Assembly (NCBI GenBank): GCA_025642075.2 | Contig: JAODUO010000944.1 | Span: forward strand, 1 to 64,000 | Length of the DNA stretch: 64,000 nt | DNA from: Ridgeia piscesae | Taxonomy: Eukaryota > Annelida > Polychaeta > Sabellida > Siboglinidae | Direction of reading: 5' to 3' | Shown: positions 23,805-33,599 of the stretch, in pieces | Layout: every line of letters starts with the position of its first letter | Numbering within the stretch: the stretch's first letter is position 1 | The notes under the pieces: generated by a model | The model's database searches: none | Told to the model about the DNA's origin: nothing | Seen by the model: only the letters and a program-made list of their open reading frames with translations | Program-made: the position numbers and the translations under genes

Positions 23805-26691
23805 ATATGTATGTATATGTGTATGTATGCATGTCTGTCTGTATGTATGTATGTATGTATGTATGTATGTATGTATGTATGTATGCATGTATGTATGAAT
23901 GTCTGTATGTCTGTATGTATGTATGTATGCATGTATGTATGTATGTATGTATGTATGTATGTATGTATGTATGAATGTCTGTATGTCTGTATGTACGCAC
24001 GCACGCCTGTATGTATGAATGAATGTTATATATGTATCTATGTGTATGCATGTGAGCATGCGTGTATGGGTGGATGAATTGTATTGATTGCCTGGTCGAA
24101 TGAGTAAACAGTGACGTGAACTTATTCTGGCCACTGTTGGTGACGTTAGAAAAGTCGCCTTGCCACACTGCCACTTTGTTTTGTTCTAACTCGCAACATT
24201 TTACTTAGAGGGTTCATTCAGTCCACGTAACGTTTTATAGTCCTGTTGCTCGGAATCACCACGCTTCTTAACAGAAACATTATTCTTTAAGTCACATTTG
24301 TCATACATTTGGACGAACTATTTTGTATGGTAGGATCTCATCACAATGCTGAAATCCGAGATGGGCGGATATTTGAAGGAAGCAGTTGTGGCGTTGACCA
24401 TGACTCCGGCGGACTACGACGCCAGATCAATACATAAAGCCATATCAGTACGTATGAACAATTTCACGGACAACACACTTCGTACAGAATACTAGTTTCC
24501 ACTCCCTCTTTCTTACATCGTTAGAGCAAGGCTATCTCAGTTGCTTATAGTGCAGGACATGACATGATAAATTATAATTAGAGTTGACTAAAATATTTCG
24601 TATACATTATACGCCTTAATAATAATAATAACGTTATTGTTAGATAATGTCATGTACATATAAGTATTGTTCAGTATAGTAGAGCAATAATGATGCATTG
24701 AAAATATATTGCAAATATGCATTACACCATGTAGCAACTGGAATGAATCAACAGTGCTTGTTTCTTTTTCATAAACTATACTCAAGTTGTGAGGAAATCA
24801 TAATTCGTGAACAAATGAAAAACAGCTCCATCATAATATTCTAACTAGTAAATTTAAAATAGTACGTTACGAATGTACCTCAAAACGAATATACATGATC
24901 GATGCATGTGTGTTAATACTAAAATGTCTTTAAATAGATATGCAATACAATTATAACAAAGCACCATGACATAACAATACATTCAAAGCAGAAATAGGTT
25001 TTATTCCAAATGTTTGGTCCGACATAGGCCAAAGATAATTGCGTACAATTCGTTCTGCAAAAAGGTATTTCATATGATAATATCTGCCTTGTGCTATATT
25101 TATGTGTCATGGTTGACAAAACAAATACATCACCAAATAAGGCCGGTAGCATACCCTTATTATGCTTGAACATTAAAATACAGCACAGGTATGTGCTGAT
25201 CTGACATAAACGAAATACACGGCAACGCTTTATAGTGATGGCCGTCGTAAATGCCAGCCTTACAAATATGCTGGCTCAACCCCATTTTTAACAATACTTG
25301 TTCATTCTAGCAAATCCACGATCGCTGTGACACTGAAGAGTTTCAAATCATCTTGTTTTGGCAAAATTTTCTTTTATCAAACCAGACGGAATCATGGCCA
25401 CAGTGTCAAGACATTTCCCCTTAGGTACATAGGAGAACTGTCTCATTGCGGCGATAACAAAATGGTTCTAATTACACAACCGTCAGAGCGCCTAATTGCC
25501 CCTGGAGATGTGACTGCTCGGGCAGCTGAGTCGATATCCATCTAAAAGTGGGCAAGTGTGTTTGATTAAATATTGAGTTAAACGACATTTGATACCAGCA
25601 TTATACTTTTAGGGCGCAGGTACAAAGGAAAGTTGGTTGATTGAGATTTTCTGCACTAGAAGCAACGCCGAAATCAAGGCCATTGCCGCAAGCTATTTGT
25701 CAAGTAAGCAGTATTCAGAGTGTGCATTTATATTAAATTGACTCTGTTGTCCGGGCTGTCGGAAATCTACGTATAGAATTATGTTGAATGTCTTAAATTA
25801 ACATAAGCATATCCGAGTTATACAATTAATAGTTCATACGTGGTGTGCGTGCGTGCCTGCGTGCGTGTGTGTTTGAAGTGAGGTGTTCTTACGTGCGTGC
25901 GTGCGTGCTGGTGCACGTTTATATACTTATCGTTCGCACAAGGCATGACAATAGATTTTTCACTTCAGGATATAAAACCAACCTGGAGGAGAGCATCGAA
26001 TCCGACACCAGTGGCCATTTCAAGCGGTTCCTTGTTTCTGCTATTCAGGTTTATATCGCTATATGACGTCGTCGTTTGTCTCATACTATACAATCTCATC
26101 TATTTCATTTTAAATCGTTGTAAAGTCGAAGTAAAACCACTTTTATCAGTTTCGTTACTTTTCAAGCCTGACTTTAAAAAAGTACGACAAAATATCCGCC
26201 ATATTAAGATGTAAACCGGCCATTTTGTAAGCCCAGCGCACATCGTTGATACACAATCGGTCACGTGATGTATACATGCATTACAGGGTAATCGCGCAGA
26301 ACTGACGCCGACCCAAACGGAGCAAGTGTTACAGAACGGCCCGGCGTGTATGGTCGATCGGGCTCTTGCTGCCGAAGAAGCGGCCGAACTGTACTCGGCG
26401 GGGGAGCTGCAGTTTGGCACCGACGAGTCCGTGTTCTTGAAGGTGATGGCGACCAGGAACGTCTACCAACTGCGGGCGACCTTCGAGGAGTATCAGAAGG
26501 TTCGTCTTGATAATTGGTTATTCATTGTAGCGATTATATATCTAACTGAACAATTGGACACCATCGCTCAGATTGTGAATAACACACGTTTGCTAGGTTA
26601 GATAGTTTCTTGTGCAAGGGATCGCGCCAAAAAATGACCGAAGACTATTGGTCGCGCTGTTAGTACTATGCATTTGCATGTGTTGGTGTGT

Positions 26692-26777
<86 letters not shown>

Positions 26778-28059
26778 TGTGTGTGTGTGCGCGTGCGCGT
26801 GCGCGTGTGCGTGTGTGTGTGCTTGTATGTGTGTATGTTTGAGAATGAGTGCGTACATGTGTGCGTGCACTCCCACGTGCCTGTATATAGTTATCCTAAG
26901 TTATGCGTGCATTCTTCGATGTCAGAGAGACTAAAAGTATGTTATCTGATAACGCATCTTATTGTCTATATTCTTGTCTCCATCTCAGGAACATGCACAT
27001 ATATCGCATACACAGTTGCAGTATATCTAAATGAGCAGCCATTGTTCCCTGTTGAGCGACCTTGTTTAAATATAACTCTGACGCAAGCCATATAATCATG
27101 TATAATACCAAGCATTTGCAAGACTGCCTTAATGGTTCGTTGTGTCACTAGATGGCGGGCTGTCACATCATGGAAGCTATCAGCAAAGAAATGTCCGGCG
27201 ACATCCAAGAAACATTCAAAACATTAGGTTAGTTATGTCACGCTCGCATTTGTTTTTGTAAAATAACTCAGTAGCTTTTTATGCACGATATTATGTAATT
27301 TCAGTATACATTTCAGTTTACGCCGTTCGATGAAATCAGCATTTCAAAACACGTCATAGCAAGCAAACATTAACGATTAATTTGCTTGTTAATATCACAC
27401 ATACATGAACATTCCACATGAGACATTTGCAGCTCATCTTATCAATAACAGCGGCATAGCATGGCTTCACCAGACTGCACCCTGTCTGTTGCAGTGATGA
27501 CTACACTTGATATTCCAACCTATTTTGCCTATAAGTTGTTCGATGCTATGCGAGGATTTGGCACTAAAGACACAACACTCATTAGAATTGTTATCAGCAG
27601 ATCGGAGGTGAGTTGCAATTACGGATGTTTTCATGTGCTTATGGGTATGCATATACTGCATGTTTGATTTGAACTGTAGCTGTGTACGTATAAATACATG
27701 TATGTATGTATGTATGTATGTATGTATGTATGTATGTATGTATGTATGTATGTATGTATGTATGTATGTATGTATGTATGTATGTATGTATGTATGTATG
27801 TATGTATGTATGAATGTATGTATGTGTATGTATGTATGTATGTATGTATGTATGTATGTATGTATGTATGTATGAATGTATGAATGTATGAATATATGTA
27901 TGTATATATGTGCATAATTATGTATACGTGTATGTTTAAATACATGTATTGTATACATTCACTTCATGCACAGATGAATGTATGCACGCGTAATATATAC
28001 ACACACGTACACACACATACATAAAAAGTTATACTTTATATTCTCTAATTCAATATGCT

Positions 28060-28125
<66 letters not shown>

Positions 28126-28237
28126 ATATAAAATTGATTATACATAATATATATAATGATTGTATGTATGAATGTGTGTATATATGTATGTATATATGTA
28201 TGTATGAATGTATGTATATATGTATGTATATATGAGT

Positions 28238-28279
<42 letters not shown>

Positions 28280-28298
28280 AATATATGTATATATTTAA

Positions 28299-28338
<40 letters not shown>

Positions 28339-28511
28339 TCGTGCACGGCATGTTATGTATTAAATTGTATACACTTTTATTTTAACAGATTGATCTGGCC
28401 AACATCAAGGAGGCATACAAGAGGGAATTTTCCAAGGAACTATCCGATGCAATCAAGAGCGAGACAAGTGGAGAATACAAACGCCTTCTTGTTGCCATTG
28501 TTCGCTATTAA
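9846..28511 (+). CDS. Annexin, A7/A11-like with Pro/Gly/Tyr-rich head (12 exons)
   Basis: Twelve exons with agreeing phases give 519 codons plus stop. Residues 1-57 are Lys/His-rich with a poly-Ser run and an acidic spot. About 58-190 are Pro/Gly/Tyr-rich ([17 protein letters not shown]). The core runs from about 200 to 519 in four annexin repeats. All four have a type II calcium loop: GIGT (217-220), GAGT (289-292), LQFGTD (386-391) and GFGT (462-465), paired with acidic residues near 259, 331, 429 and 504. Annexins bind acidic phospholipid membranes in a calcium-dependent way; long Pro/Gly/Tyr heads occur in A7 and A11 and can drive condensation or bind ALG-2. The length is close to human A7/A11. 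The gene ends VAIVRY, followed by an AATAAA. No frameshift or stop was found, so the gene is probably functional. Confidence 0.93.
10925..11012 (+). CDS. Annexin exon 2: Pro/Gly/Tyr head
   Basis: The acceptor TTTTAATTGTAG precedes [20 protein letters not shown], and the donor CCAG|GTAATG is in phase 1. The composition matches the annexin A7/A11 type of head. Confidence 0.8.
12560..12820. repeat. 63-bp tandem repeat in annexin intron 2
   Basis: Four near-identical units contain ACGTTAATAAAAAGTGGCAG, then GTGAAACACAGATGTTTCAC (itself an inverted repeat), then CTGTATGTGGAATAAGTTT. The period is 63 bp (62 in the first). Since 63 is a multiple of 3, a 93-codon minus-strand frame stays open; it is not a gene. 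Confidence 0.9.
13830..14015 (+). promoter_or_regulatory. Candidate CpG-rich internal promoter with CRE-like sites
   Basis: This part of annexin intron 2 is locally rich in CpG and has several CRE-like words: GGTGACGTTT, CGACGTCACG and AACGTCACAATGACGC. It lies directly before an ATG in good context at 14016. It may drive an alternative annexin transcript. Confidence 0.4.
14016..14082 (+). CDS. Possible alternative annexin first exon
   Basis: ATG in context GCCATGG opens [20 protein letters not shown] and TQ, ending at CAAG|GTGTCG in phase 1. That is exactly the phase exon 3 (14684) accepts. If spliced, it would replace the Lys-rich leader and exon 2 by a short head. The donor is weak beyond GTG and the peptide is not one I recognise. 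Confidence 0.35.
14108..14175. repeat. Imperfect hairpin, intron 2
   Basis: GATAGCAAATAACT...CTTGAAATTGGAC and GTCCAATTTTAAG...TATTTGCTATC form an inverted repeat of about 30 bp arms around a short loop. A small foldback or MITE remnant is possible. Confidence 0.7.
14524..14580 (+). repeat. tRNA-like (SINE head) fragment
   Basis: TGTAGCGCAGTGGTTAG matches the tRNA A box, and a degraded B box (TGTTCGAATTAG) follows after about 30 bases. No body or tail is recognised. It lies just before annexin exon 3. Confidence 0.4.
14684..14935 (+). CDS. Annexin exon 3: main Pro/Gly-rich head
   Basis: The acceptor CCGTGTTACAG enters in phase 1. About 84 codons are rich in Pro, Gly and Tyr, including [19 protein letters not shown]. 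The donor is GAAG|GTTAGT, phase 1. The exon is distinctly GC-richer than the flanking introns. Confidence 0.85.
14936..17850. other. Annexin intron 3, first part
   Basis: No coding exon is supported. Short open frames occur on both strands without domains. The minus-strand frames at 15805-16078 overlap in two registers and look like background. Confidence 0.5.
17855..18680. repeat. Possible non-autonomous element with inverted ends
   Basis: The left end has GGGGTAATACGTCC and AAGGCAATACGCCCATGCC. The right end, reversed, gives GGGGCAATACGCCCACC and GGGGCAATTCGCCC. The interior of about 770 bp is non-coding. Ends and target duplication are not sharply defined. Confidence 0.4.
18775..18851. 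repeat. (ACGC)n/(AC)n microsatellite
   Basis: About seven ACGC units pass into AC dinucleotides within annexin intron 3. Confidence 0.95.
19469..19501. repeat. Perfect AT-rich hairpin
   Basis: ATGTAAATAGTTAATA and its inverted copy TATTAACTATTTACAT (sharing a centre) form a near-perfect palindrome of 33 bp in intron 3. Confidence 0.75.
19822..19965 (+). CDS. Annexin exon 4: end of head, start of repeat 1
   Basis: From acceptor TGTTTGGCAG to donor ATTG|GTAAGG (phase 1). It encodes a Gln/Met-rich linker, then [20 protein letters not shown], the usual annexin entry, and AMKGIG, the first calcium loop. Confidence 0.92.
20437..21037. repeat. Pair of short direct repeats
   Basis: Words near 20437-20478 and 20999-21037 share the pattern CTGRCAAAACARCACGRAYATGAAATTGCGATA, so a roughly 35-bp segment is repeated directly about 560 bp apart within annexin intron 4. 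Origin unknown. Confidence 0.5.
21655..22325 (+). mobile_element. 5'-truncated CR1/L2-like LINE, ORF2 C-terminus
   Basis: The frame at 21836-22063 reads the usual C-terminal stretch of such elements ([20 protein letters not shown], then [20 protein letters not shown] and WNSLPA). An upstream fragment in another frame ([14 protein letters not shown]) belongs to the same protein. RT catalytic parts are absent. The 3' end runs into ATTATT- and ATC-rich sequence. It sits in annexin intron 4 in the gene's orientation. Confidence 0.8.
22330..23120. other. Annexin intron 4, distal part
   Basis: A 116-codon open frame at 22371-22721 (plus) shows no known domain and no splice support. Nothing else is recognised. 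Confidence 0.45.
23128..23222 (+). CDS. Annexin exon 5: repeat 1 middle
   Basis: Encodes [20 protein letters not shown] followed by [11 protein letters not shown], the helix B-C part of repeat 1. Acceptor CTTCGTCAG, donor AAG|GTGCGC, phase 0. Confidence 0.93.
23518..24080. repeat. Compound (TA)n/(TGTA)n microsatellite
   Basis: About 560 bp of AT dinucleotides and TGTA/TATG tetranucleotides with interruptions lie between annexin exons 5 and 6. All open frames here on both strands are repeat artefacts. Confidence 0.95.
24334..24447 (+). CDS. Annexin exon 6: repeat 1 end, repeat 2 start
   Basis: Encodes [20 protein letters not shown] and [15 protein letters not shown]. The Glu in KSEMGG is the acidic calcium cap of repeat 1. 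Acceptor GTATGGTAG, donor TCA|GTACGT, phase 0. Confidence 0.93.
25613..25703 (+). CDS. Annexin exon 7: repeat 2 calcium loop
   Basis: Encodes [20 protein letters not shown] and [10 protein letters not shown]. The GAGT loop and the CTRSN motif are diagnostic. The donor CAA|GTAAGC is in phase 1. Confidence 0.93.
25969..26048 (+). CDS. Annexin exon 8: repeat 2 end
   Basis: Encodes [20 protein letters not shown] and LVSAIQ, containing the DTSG cap typical of repeat 2. Acceptor TTCACTTCAG, donor CAG|GTTTAT, phase 0. Confidence 0.93.
26287..26499 (+). CDS. Annexin exon 9: repeat 3
   Basis: Seventy-one codons, in phase 0 at both ends. It contains [20 protein letters not shown] and [26 protein letters not shown] is the repeat 3 calcium loop. 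It is the longest core exon and is GC-rich. Confidence 0.93.
26692..26840. repeat. (GT)n/(GTGC)n microsatellite
   Basis: A long GT run (about 65 bp) continues as GTGC and GCGT variants between annexin exons 9 and 10. Confidence 0.95.
27152..27227 (+). CDS. Annexin exon 10: repeat 3 end
   Basis: Encodes [20 protein letters not shown] and TFKTL. KEMSG is the cap of repeat 3. Acceptor TGTCACTAG, donor TTAG|GTTAGT, phase 1. Confidence 0.92.
27495..27607 (+). CDS. Annexin exon 11: repeat 4 start
   Basis: Encodes [20 protein letters not shown] and [10 protein letters not shown], with the GFGT calcium loop and the ISRSE motif. Acceptor CTGTTGCAG, donor GAG|GTGAGT, phase 0. Confidence 0.93.
27692..27905. 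repeat. (TGTA)n microsatellite
   Basis: About 50 tetranucleotide units lie between annexin exons 11 and 12. Confidence 0.95.
28062..28340. repeat. (TA)n and (TGTA)n compound microsatellite
   Basis: Two AT-dinucleotide tracts (28062-28118 and 28240-28325) flank TGTA/TATG units, followed by a short GT run. It ends about 50 bp before annexin exon 12. Confidence 0.95.
28389..28511 (+). CDS. Annexin exon 12: repeat 4 end and stop
   Basis: Encodes [20 protein letters not shown], the SETSG cap and a terminal LLVAIVRY, then TAA at 28509-28511. Acceptor ATTTTAACAG. Confidence 0.93.
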   Translation: MDLANIKEAYKREFSKELSDAIKSETSGEYKRLLVAIVRY

Positions 28512-28642
28512 TTCCTCTCGATTTGTATGGAAGACCTGTCAAGATCGGATATATAACAAGAACTTTAATTCATCGGACAGAGAGTCAGCTTCATTAAGAT
28601 GATATTATGTGTGTGTAACAAGATTATGTGAAGGACCAACCG

Positions 28643-28648
28643 AATAAA
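28643..28648 (+). terminator. Polyadenylation signal of the annexin gene
   Basis: AATAAA about 132 bases after the stop codon. It is the first canonical signal after the gene. Confidence 0.7.
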
Positions 28649-28699
28649 AATATCCTGCAAACTCTTCGTTTATAATAATATAATAATTTATATTGCACG

Positions 28700-29540
28700 G
28701 TATATCTATATACCTGTCGAGGTGTTTATCCTCTCTTGCCCGCTATCCAAACTCCGGTATGGAAACCTGCTTGGCGACTTATGCCTTCAGACAGGTAACT
28801 TTACATAATAATAATAAAGTTAACTGTAAATAATAATCATAATAAATGATAAAAATCAATATTGTGACAATAAAAGGTAAAATCTGAATCAATAAATAAA
28901 TAAAATAACAATAAAAGGTAAAATCTTAATAAATTAATAAAAGTAATACAATAATTAAGACATGTCTGAACAAGGCACTAAGAATCATAATATCAGCGCT
29001 GTGGGTTTGTTTATCGATATCAAAAGAGGACATTTCTTGCAACTTGCAAGATTTCGGACGGAATCGGGGGAATTATATCGATAACACAGTACACCAATAT
29101 GAGACCACAATCCGGAGGCAGCCTTTTCAAAGCAAAATTTATATTTTAGTATTTTTACTTATTTTTACTTTAGTATTTTTACTTAAAAATTCTCATATAT
29201 ATCTATATTGAAAAAGCATATTCCTTATTAACAACCGTCACTGTCATTGAAAATATAATAAAACATACTGCAGTATGACGTAAATAAATGACAATATTTA
29301 GCTCTATATCTATACTTCAGAAACTAAAATTAGAGCAAGCATTATTACAAAAGATATTTTAACCAAATTTAAACAGCTTGCACTGAACTAAGTCTAAGAA
29401 TAATAAGACATGCTCACGGCTATAAACCGTGGTCCGTAGCTGTCAGTACAGTAATTTCGCTGTACGCTAAAACTAAAAGAGATCGCATCGAGATTTCGCG
29501 CTATAGTCGCTTATGTCTACTGAGATAATATATTATTATA
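28700..29540. other. Intergenic AT-rich DNA with a dispersed repeat
   Basis: The segment 28715-28795 resembles 34020-34100 (shared words TGTTTA, ATCYAAACTCYGGTA, GAAACYTGCTT, CGACTYATGC). The remainder is AT-rich with no gene. Confidence 0.5.
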
Positions 29541-29549
29541 CCACACCAG

Positions 29550-29837
29550 TTAGTGTTGGAAGGCGTTTGTGGAGGACAGCTTCCCTAGGCCTAGGGCTAT
29601 GATCAACGGCCTGCCTGCAATTGTCCGCTTCAGAGACTCGTAATCGGCGAACGTTGGCTCGAACTGATAAGCGTCAACTACTGCGTCGTCCTGTGCACTA
29701 AATTGTGGTAAAATGTCACCGTCCAAACATGTCGCGAACATCATCAGTATCAATTCTATTTGATAAATCACTGTGGAAACTCCCAGATTCGACGCTGGTT
29801 TAATCAAACTCCGCATCGGCCATCTGTGTTTTATCAC
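29550..29837 (-). CDS. Unassigned open frame
   Basis: A 95-codon frame includes SAQDDAVVDAYQFEPTFADY followed by ESLKRTIAG, which looks protein-like, but I do not recognise it and no splice partner is clear. A second minus-strand frame at 29822-29799 opens MADAEFD and then stops. It could be a fragment of a larger gene or chance. Confidence 0.2.
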   Translation of the reverse strand: MIKHRWPMRSLIKPASNLGVSTVIYQIELILMMFATCLDGDILPQFSAQDDAVVDAYQFEPTFADYESLKRTIAGRPLIIALGLGKLSSTNAFQH

Positions 29838-30311
29838 TTTTATGGATTATTCTGCGGCAGCGCCACGGTTGGGATCCCGCATATACGTCACAGGTCAAAG
29901 CTTATCCGAACGCTTCCGAACTGCATAGGCTAGTCGAGCATAAACTTTAATTTGATTTATGTGTTAATTAGTCAGATTAAGTGGATAGGGTTATCAGTTG
30001 TAGTTCTATACTACTATTACTAGTCATTTAGTCGTTTAAGTAGGGATAGTGATAGTGAGAATTACAATAGTCAAATTGATGATTAACTAGACTCACTAGA
30101 CCTAGTAGTCGGAGTCTAGACTAGAGCTAATCGTATTGGTTTTGCAGTAGGTAAAGGCAAATGACGCCGAATTTGACGGAAATTACGAATATAACAGAAA
30201 CATACTTGATACATGTACTGGTGAAAGCTAAAATCACGTCAAACACGATATCTAAATTCCGAACGATATCTGAATGAACGACATTATTGGTGAGGAGAGT
30301 AATGGGGTTCC

Positions 30312-30398
30312 ACAAATCCACGTTAGTCGCTAGAGGCGCCAACACGCAACTAGACCCTAGTTGCGTATCAGCGCCTCTAGCGACTAACGTGGATTTGT
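30312..30398. repeat. Near-perfect 87-bp palindrome
   Basis: ACAAATCCACGTTAGTCGCT AGAGGCGC and ACGCAACTAG are mirrored by CTAGTTGCGT and GCGCCTCT AGCGACTAACGTGGATTTGT. Only a few bases at the two internal joints mismatch. The arms could extrude as a cruciform. Confidence 0.9.
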
Positions 30399-30569
30399 TT
30401 GTATGTTTTGCTGAACGCTTGTTTAAATCATCTCCAATTAGCTATTGACCGTGCATGCGCGTAGCCAGCGATAGCTTGTATGTGGGCAACTGGACATGCC
30501 GTATGTGGTCAATAGACAGAACAGCAAAAACAACGCCATCTTGGACTTGGCACTGAATTCAATCGAACG

Positions 30570-30910
30570 TCCCGCGACGTTTCATCGACTGTAAATGTAC
30601 ATTAATGTAGACATTTAGTTTTCATATTGACGGACATGTTATACGATATCAATATTTAACCATATGTGAAGACGTAGCAGTCTCGTGTGATGCATATGGC
30701 GAGCTGTAGATGATGTTAAACATCCTTTCCGGCATCGAGCCAGCACACCTGTCGTCGGGCCACCAGTCGACGTTCCATCGGCTGTAAATGTACATTAATG
30801 TACATAGTATGTACATAGTATCACATTGATGGACATGTCAGACTGCATCCATATTTAGGTCTGTGTGAGGCTTCGGAGTCATGCGAGTTCAACAGCTGAT
30901 TGTAGGATGA
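30570..30910. repeat. Diverged tandem duplication, about 195 bp
   Basis: Both 30575 and 30770 begin CGACGTTYCATCGRCTGTAA followed by ATGTACATTAATGTA. They continue with shared words (ATATTGACGGACATGT / CACATTGATGGACATGT). The second copy carries a local TACATAGTATG duplication. Confidence 0.6.
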
Positions 30911-30919
30911 TTTAAACAA

Positions 30920-33100
30920 GCGTTCCGCAAAATGTTCCACAAAATGGTGCCGCATTTTACACACGTCAAGAACACGCAAAAGACGGCACAAAGACACGCG
31001 CCCTCTGTCGGATTAATTATTGTGGTACTTCATTGCCGTTATGCAAACTTTGTGCGCGTGCCGTGTAAAATGGCAATTTCGTTGTAGTAAATATTGTATT
31101 CTTTACACTTCGGAATAATGGAAAAGTAACGTTTGTAGCGTTATACCTTTGTTAAATGTCACCTGCAAAGTGCTTACACATGTAATTTCTACTGACAAGC
31201 TTGACGTCACAATAGGTACTGGACAAATCAGTTTAACGCTCCAACCAAAACACAAAAAAAGGAAGTTGGAGGCAGAAAATAGCTCCTTTTAAATACACTA
31301 CCTGCATATAATCGAGGAGCGGAAGTTCGCGAAATATATAGTTTCCGCTGACGATTCACGATGTACTAATTAAAACAGACGTATCGAAATTACCGGACGG
31401 CGTGTTATGTTCGACCATACCGGACATGAAAGTCAAACTCGGTTCTGATATCGTACGCTGACACATGCTTTACGGCACCATTAATATATTGCTGACCATA
31501 CTGGCGGAGTTTGCATATAAATAGATATATGATGAGAGAAAACCCTTTCTTCGGCGATAAGAAGCAGGTGGATGATCCGACTGCATGGGCATGAGCGGGT
31601 ATTACATGTCGTATATCACGTTTTTAATCAGAACGGTATATGTTATATGTGTCATAATCGTACAATGTGTAATCATCATCGCTCTTTTAGATCTGGCGCT
31701 GGATTTGACTTTTAGCCGGACTAGAGAAAGACACGCACCATAGCTATCCTGTTTGATGGATTCAATCTTTCATTTTCAGCACAGATAAATCATATTTAGC
31801 ATGAAGCTACATATCAACAACGTTAATTTTTAATGTTTGCATAAATTATGGAAATTAGTTGCCCAATATGACCGCAGAAACCGTGAAAATTAGGTATATG
31901 TTGATACATTAAAGAAACAAGCTTGTAATTTAGCACATTAATTGTTGTTATGTATATCTACTACACGAGTATCACAGAAATCAAATGTATTGTGTAGTTT
32001 TGAAATATTTAAACCTATTACGATTCATTTTTATTCATGCAGTGGATATAACTATTGCACACTGAGGTGTAAAATGTGGCCAGATATTTTGAGAAAACGA
32101 TGAAAATAGATTGCCTTGCTCAAAAAAACCTGTACCGTAGAAAGAAACTCCAATATTGTCATGTTGTGTTCTTTTGTTACTCTAATACACTACCTACATA
32201 TTAAAGAAAATATATTTAAATACATAAATAGCAAATAAAGTCATTACAAAAACATTTAAACGATCACTTTTTGAATCCATCCTACCTACCTTAAGCTGAT
32301 ATATGGAGAAAGATATATTATCATCAGGGACCGGACAATTAATTTGGGAAGTTAATTAAGGTACATTGATAACCCGGACATGTACCAGTTAAATTAAATT
32401 GACCTCATACATTTATCAGGTCAATCAAAGTAGCCTCCCAAATTATTCAAGTAAATTAACAATTTCTTTGTGTTTAATGAATAACTAGTTTCAATTACAT
32501 AAATGTCATTTCAAACATCACATATTGAATGTAGCCGATACTAATCCAGAGAAGAGCTAACAATTCTCAAGCAAGATAATAATACAAATAAGAAGCCACT
32601 GTCAGACATGGTGGGAAGATGTATTACAATTGTTAAGTTTGTCCATTTGGAAATTGCTTGGTGGGATTATGTCTAAACAAATTCCAGACCCAGATTCAAT
32701 TGATTATTCTTACATAGGTAATGCAAAACCACCCAAGTAAATTTGAGTCAATACTTTTACAATTATGTGAATTATGTTTAGAGTTGTATGTGTAAAGTGT
32801 GAAAATGTGTACTTTAGAAAACGTGCTATGATTTGTAGTTAAATATTCGTTATGAAAGCAAAACTAGCTGCTGTCGGTTGTATTATATGATGCACATATC
32901 ATTAGACACTTTCGTTTTATGTTTCAAAACATTCAACACATGTATGACTTCTCCGGGGATGACACACAGAACAGGTTGGAATGGTGTTCACATACAATAG
33001 TTCAGGCTTATGAATTACAGTATTTTAACCAACTGAAAACAGAAGAAATATTTATGTTTGACAACATATTTATTTGTGGTTGAATTTTTCCATTTTGCAA
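30920..33100. other. Intergenic DNA without a recognised gene
   Basis: AT-rich, with frequent stops in all frames. No protein-like exon or element ends were recognised. Confidence 0.5.
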
Positions 33101-33135
33101 TAACATGCATATAAACTCAGACAAGCATTATATAT

Positions 33136-33246
33136 TTATACATACATACATATACACATACATACATACATACATACATACATACATACATACATACATA
33201 CATACATACATACATACATACACACATACATACATACATACATACA

Positions 33247-33278
<32 letters not shown>

Positions 33279-33490
33279 CATACATACATACATACATACA
33301 TACATACATACATACATACATACATACATACATACATGTATGCCTGTATGCATGCATGTATGTAAATATGTATGTATGTATGTATGTATGTATGCATGTA
33401 TGTATGTATGCATGCATTTATGTATGTATGTCTGTTTGTATGTGTATATGTATGTACGCACATACGTACGTACGTATATATATATACATA
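33136..33490. repeat. Inverted (CATA)n/(TGTA)n microsatellite
   Basis: About 45 CATA units switch near 33336 to TGTA-type units, which are the reverse complement. The tract is therefore a large imperfect palindrome and not a simple repeat. Confidence 0.95.
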
Positions 33491-33599
33491 TATACATATT
33501 TACATTCTATGTATGAATAATGTGCTCATCGTGTATCAAATAATAATCAAGCATTCCACAAGTGGTCTGGAGATACCTACAAATTGATGGTCTCAGTTA

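Noticed and set aside
23489..24174. Long Tyr/Ile/His/Thr/Cys frames
   Set aside because: They are (TGTA)n and (TA)n microsatellites read in frame on both strands.
26598..27095. Cys/Val and His/Thr frames, apparently zinc-finger-like
   Set aside because: They are the (GT)n tract; cysteine spacing is set by the repeat.
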